Shown: piece by piece, positions 61,104-64,000 of the stretch
Position numbering within the stretch: the first letter of the stretch is position 1
How the letters are laid out: each line of letters opens with the position of its first letter
Source of the DNA: Streptomyces sp. NBC_01451
GTDB lineage: Bacteria; Actinomycetota; Actinomycetes; Streptomycetales; Streptomycetaceae
NCBI RefSeq assembly: GCF_036227485.1
Contig: NZ_CP109479.1
Span: forward strand, 9,300,001-9,364,000
Direction of reading: 5' to 3'
Length of the DNA stretch: 64,000 nt
Translations under genes and position numbers: made by a program
Notes under the pieces: model-generated
Databases searched by the model: none
Seen by the model: only the letters and a program-made list of their open reading frames with translations
Told to the model about the DNA's origin: nothing

Positions 61104-62234
61104 TCAATTCTCTGAGTCATTGGCTGTCGGCGTGGGGGCTGTCGCAGGCAGTTCAACAGTGATACGGATCCCGCCGGTTGAGCGCGGGGTGAGGGTGAGT
61201 GTTCCGTCGTGCGCGTGGGTGATGGTTTTGACGATTGCCAGGCCGAGTCCGACACCGGCGTGGTCGGCGTGTATGCGCTCGGTACCGCGCTGGAATGGTT
61301 CGGTGAAAGTCGAGGCCAACTCTGGAGTGAGCTTCTCGCCGGTGTTCTCGACAGTGAGCACCACAGTCCTGGCGCGGACTCTGCTGTTGACCCACACAGT
61401 GCCCTGTCCGGGCAGGTTGTGGACGATCGCGTTGTGCACGAGATTCGTGGTCAGTTGCAGCAGGAGCGCCTGCGATCCGATCGTGGGGGTGATGTCGCCG
61501 GAGATCTCGATGGTGACGCCCTGCTTTTCCGCGAGGGGGAGGAGCGATTCGGTGGCCTCCTCCACGAACAGGGACAGGTCGACAGGTTCTCGGTGGAAGG
61601 ACTTCTGGTTGGCGTGGCTGAGCAGGAGCAGTGCCTCGGTGAGGTTGATCGCTCGGGTGTTGACGGCGTGGAGACGATCGATGACCTCGCCGGTGTCGTA
61701 CTTCGGATCGGTGCGGGCCACGTCGAGAAGCGCCTTCGAGATCGCCAGCGGGGTGCGCAACTCGTGCGAGGCGTTGGCTGCGAATCTCTGCTGTCCGGCG
61801 ACGTGTGCTTCGAGCCGTGCGAGCATCGCGTCGAAGGCGTCGGCGAGTTCACGGAACTCGTCCTTGCGGCCTGGCAGCCGGATCCGGTGGGAGAGTGTTC
61901 CGTTCGTGGCGAGGCGCGTGGCACCCGTGATGCGGGTCAACGGGGCGAGCATCCGGCCGGCGAGAATCCAGCCCCCCACGAGGCCGAGCACCAGCAGGAA
62001 TGCCAGCACCGCGGCGGCTCTCGGTGCGAAAACGCGCAGGAGATTGGACCGGATGGGGAAAACACCACCGGCCAGGGAGTCCGTGGAGCCGGGGACGATG
62101 AGCGCGCGGTCGGGGACGTAACGCAAGAGGAACACCCACACCGCCGCGAGCAGCAGGATGCCGGCGACCATGAGGAACGCGGCGTAGCTGAGGGTGAGTT
62201 TGAGGCGAACGCTCAGCCCAGGTGCCCTATCCAC
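61104..62234 (-). CDS. Two-component sensor histidine kinase
   Basis: Membrane histidine kinase of 376 residues. Helix 1 is LTLSYAAFLMVAGILLLAAV and helix 2 VLAFLLVLGLVGGWILAGRM, with a short extracytoplasmic loop (~40-70) between. A HAMP domain follows, then HisKA with [20 protein letters not shown], and HATPase with TNLVHNAIVHNLPGQGTV, LTVENTG and AGVGLGLAIVKTI. The GTG at 62234 is chosen because it overlaps the stop of the response regulator by 8 bp and has AGGAGG upstream; a start at 62288 would lie inside that gene. Confidence 0.93.
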   Translation of the reverse strand: MDRAPGLSVRLKLTLSYAAFLMVAGILLLAAVWVFLLRYVPDRALIVPGSTDSLAGGVFPIRSNLLRVFAPRAAAVLAFLLVLGLVGGWILAGRMLAPLTRITGATRLATNGTLSHRIRLPGRKDEFRELADAFDAMLARLEAHVAGQQRFAANASHELRTPLAISKALLDVARTDPKYDTGEVIDRLHAVNTRAINLTEALLLLSHANQKSFHREPVDLSLFVEEATESLLPLAEKQGVTIEISGDITPTIGSQALLLQLTTNLVHNAIVHNLPGQGTVWVNSRVRARTVVLTVENTGEKLTPELASTFTEPFQRGTERIHADHAGVGLGLAIVKTITHAHDGTLTLTPRSTGGIRITVELPATAPTPTANDSEN

Positions 62235-62922
62235 GCTCGCCGCCCTCCTGTCCGGCCGCCGGTCGCGTGTCGATGCGGTAGCCGACACCCGGCACGGTGG
62301 CGATGATCCAGGGTTCGCCGAGCCGCTTGCGCAGTGCCGAGACTGTGATGCGCACGGCGTTGGTGAAGGGGTCGGCGTTCTCGTCCCATGCGCGTTCCAG
62401 GAGTTCTTCGGCGCTCACGACACCGCCTTCGGTGGCGACCAGGACTTCGAGTACGGCGAACTGCTTCCTGGTGAGCGCCACGTAGCGACCGTCCCGGTAG
62501 ATCTCTCTGCGGAACGGGTCCAGCCGAAGTCCCGCGATCTCCCGTACGGGCGGTCTGTTGTGGGCACGTCGGCGGTCGAGCGCTCTGAGCCTGAGCGCGA
62601 GTTCCCGTAGCTCGAAGGGTTTCGTGAGGTAGTCGTCGGCGCCGAGCCCGAACCCCGAGGCTTTGTCGTCGAGACGGTCGGCCGCGGTGAGCATGAGGAT
62701 CGGCATGCCGCTGCCCGAGGCGACGATGCGTTCGGCGATCTCGTCACCGGACGGTCCAGGTATGTCCCGGTCGAGGACGGCGATGTCGTAGGCGTTGACG
62801 CTCAGCAGTTCCAGAGCCATGTCGCCGTCACCCGCGATGTCGGCCGCGATCGCCTCCAGGCGTAGGCCATCGCGGATGGCCTCTGCCAGATAGGGCTCGT
62901 CCTCCACGATCAACACACGCAT
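62227..62922 (-). CDS. OmpR/PhoB-family response regulator
   Basis: Response regulator of 231 residues. The receiver domain has MRVLIVEDEPYLAEAIRDGL with the acidic pair, the phospho-acceptor in AYDIAVLDRDIPGPSGDEI, MLTAADR and DYLTKPFELREL. The C-terminal winged helix is EIYRDGRYVALTRKQFAVLE, VSAEELLERAWDENADPFTN and RKRLGEPWIIATVPGVGYRI. It is the first gene of the leftward pair and is translationally coupled with the kinase. The target is unknown. Confidence 0.94.
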   Translation of the reverse strand: MRVLIVEDEPYLAEAIRDGLRLEAIAADIAGDGDMALELLSVNAYDIAVLDRDIPGPSGDEIAERIVASGSGMPILMLTAADRLDDKASGFGLGADDYLTKPFELRELALRLRALDRRRAHNRPPVREIAGLRLDPFRREIYRDGRYVALTRKQFAVLEVLVATEGGVVSAEELLERAWDENADPFTNAVRITVSALRKRLGEPWIIATVPGVGYRIDTRPAAGQEGGERG

Positions 62923-63554
62923 GCCGTCGATGCTACGAGCCGACGCATATCGTCGGCGTATCGAAAACCACATACGACCTGGCAACACCGTACTTCCTTG
63001 ACTGAGGGCATGGCCCAAGCCCAATCCTCGGTACGGACAACAACCCGACGGATTCACCGGCCCCTTGCCCGCGGCCCGGTGGTCGTCAGCACAGCGATCA
63101 CCGGGGCCTCCGGTTACCGGTCACAGAACTCCTCGGCCGCACCACCCTCGAAGCCCTCGTCCCCCTTACCGAATGCTCATCGCGGTGAGCACCCTGGCGT
63201 GCCCGGTCTGCCTGGCGAGGCGGCCAATGCCCCAGCCGACGGCGTGACTTGCTCCGACGGCCGGATTCCGGTCGTGGCCCATCGCGATCGAGATCCGATC
63301 AGGGCCCTCCACCAGGCATCAACTGATGTCGCGGAGGGCGGAGCCGAGTTCCACTACTTCGATGTGACGACGTGGCCGACTGAGCAAGGCGCCGAGCACG
63401 GTGCCCCGTACAGGCCGTGCCAGATCTGGAGAAACCAACCCTGGCACCACGAACTGCACGCCCATGAGACCGATCGCGGTTGTCCGCGCGTGCATGCCGA
63501 CCCCACCCAGGACCCGAGGACGCGGCAGTGACCGGCAGTGAGGGAGCACGGACG
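62923..63554. other. 632-bp divergent intergenic region
   Basis: It separates the two-component pair from the EEP-family gene. No convincing gene is visible. A 58-codon minus-strand frame (63495-63319; MHARTTAIGLMGVQFVVPGL, then VSPDLARP) is mildly protein-like but I do not recognise it and its codon use is weaker than that of the neighbours. Promoters for both flanking transcripts should lie here. Confidence 0.4.
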
Positions 63555-64000
63555 ATGGCGCAGGTGGACACGGCGGAGCCCGGGCAGGGCGTCGTCGACG
63601 CCCACCGGGGCGGCGGCCCAGATGCCCGGCGTGCGGGCTTTCGCCGGGCGGTCCTCATCGCCTTCCGCCCGGAGCCCTGGAAACGTGGCCTGGTGCTCGC
63701 GGCGATGGCGCTGCTGCTGGGCCTGCTCATGCTGCTGCACGCGAAGATCCCGAACCGGATCGGGAACCTCGGCAGCCTTGCTGAGACCCTCCTGCCGTGG
63801 TTCGGCCTGCTCATCCCGGTTCTGCTGGCCGGGGCACTGTGGCGGCGATCCGCCTCCGCGACGGTCGCGCTGCTGCTGCCGGCCTTGGTGTGGTTCAACC
63901 TCTTCGGCGGGCTGCTCAGCGACAAGTCCCACCCGGGCAGCGACCTCACCGTGGCCAGCCACAACGTCGGCGCCGAAAACCCCGACCCGGTCGGCACCGC
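63555..64000 (+). CDS. Membrane-anchored endonuclease/exonuclease/phosphatase-family protein (3' end outside window)
   Basis: The first 148 residues of a protein that runs past the window edge. After a soluble N-terminus come three hydrophobic segments (GLVLAAMALLLGLLMLLHA, LLPWFGLLIPVLLAGALW, TVALLLPALVWFNLFGGLL), then DLTVASHNVGAENPDP, the opening strand of the EEP (exonuclease-endonuclease-phosphatase) domain with its conserved HN/QN. Family members in Streptomyces have exactly this layout, with the EEP domain outside the membrane. Catalytic residues lie beyond the window, so activity is not verifiable. ATG at 63555 chosen; weak ribosome binding site. Confidence 0.7.
   Translation, partial: MAQVDTAEPGQGVVDAHRGGGPDARRAGFRRAVLIAFRPEPWKRGLVLAAMALLLGLLMLLHAKIPNRIGNLGSLAETLLPWFGLLIPVLLAGALWRRSASATVALLLPALVWFNLFGGLLSDKSHPGSDLTVASHNVGAENPDPVGT

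Overview
The window is high-GC actinobacterial chromosome, almost certainly Streptomyces. The evidence is strong third-position GC bias, GTG starts with purine-rich ribosome binding sites, a SARP regulator, an ECF41 sigma factor, several anti-sigma/PP2C partner-switching genes, a gvpL-gvpS-gvpK gas-vesicle tail and a TTA (bldA-type) codon. No rRNA, tRNA, CRISPR array, transposase or prophage was seen.

Layout. 1-0.8 kb: 3' end of a gas-vesicle cluster. 0.8-1.2 kb: orphan BlaI-type repressor. 1.5-8.7 kb: a compact putative biosynthetic locus: SCP2-like protein, acyl-CoA dehydrogenase, GNAT-like N-acyltransferase candidate (with an early TTA codon), E1/ThiF-like adenylating enzyme, amidase, then a SARP regulator fused in frame to an alpha/beta hydrolase. 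I do not recognise this set as a known pathway; it is the best candidate here for an undescribed system. 8.9-10.5 kb: ECF41 sigma factor and its CxxC carboxymuconolactone-decarboxylase-like partner, behind a textbook ECF41 promoter. 10.7-15.7 kb: small membrane proteins, PPK2, a secreted peptidase, an ArsR regulator and an orphan roadblock protein. 16.0-19.5 kb: cobalamin riboswitch controlling a btuFCD-type importer and a thioredoxin-like ferredoxin. 20-31 kb: a SpoIIE-type phosphatase, secreted proteins, regulators, and a divergent STAS/anti-sigma kinase pair.

28.5-42.3 kb alternates intact genes (esterase/TetR, GH5 glycosidase/LacI with a 28-bp palindrome, aminopeptidase N, FadR-type regulator) with many decayed genes: AraC, LRR, DinB, YafY, GntR, acyl-CoA dehydrogenase, amidohydrolase, enoyl-CoA hydratase and DUF2889 remnants. 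Several look like the ruins of one acyl-CoA catabolic locus around the surviving FadR-type regulator. 42.5-46.8 kb: DeoR regulator divergent from a sugar-type ABC importer without its ATPase. 47.5-55 kb: a signalling block of a 1422-residue multi-HAMP hybrid kinase, an ANTAR/PAS/PP2C phosphatase and an RsbW-like kinase. 55-64 kb: MFS exporter, NCS1 permease with a cysteine-rich tail, DUF1206 protein, DHFR-like reductase, a two-component system, and the start of a membrane-anchored EEP-family protein cut by the window edge.

The calls rest on motif reading only; no database search was possible. Starts were chosen by ribosome binding site, overlap with the upstream gene and family length.
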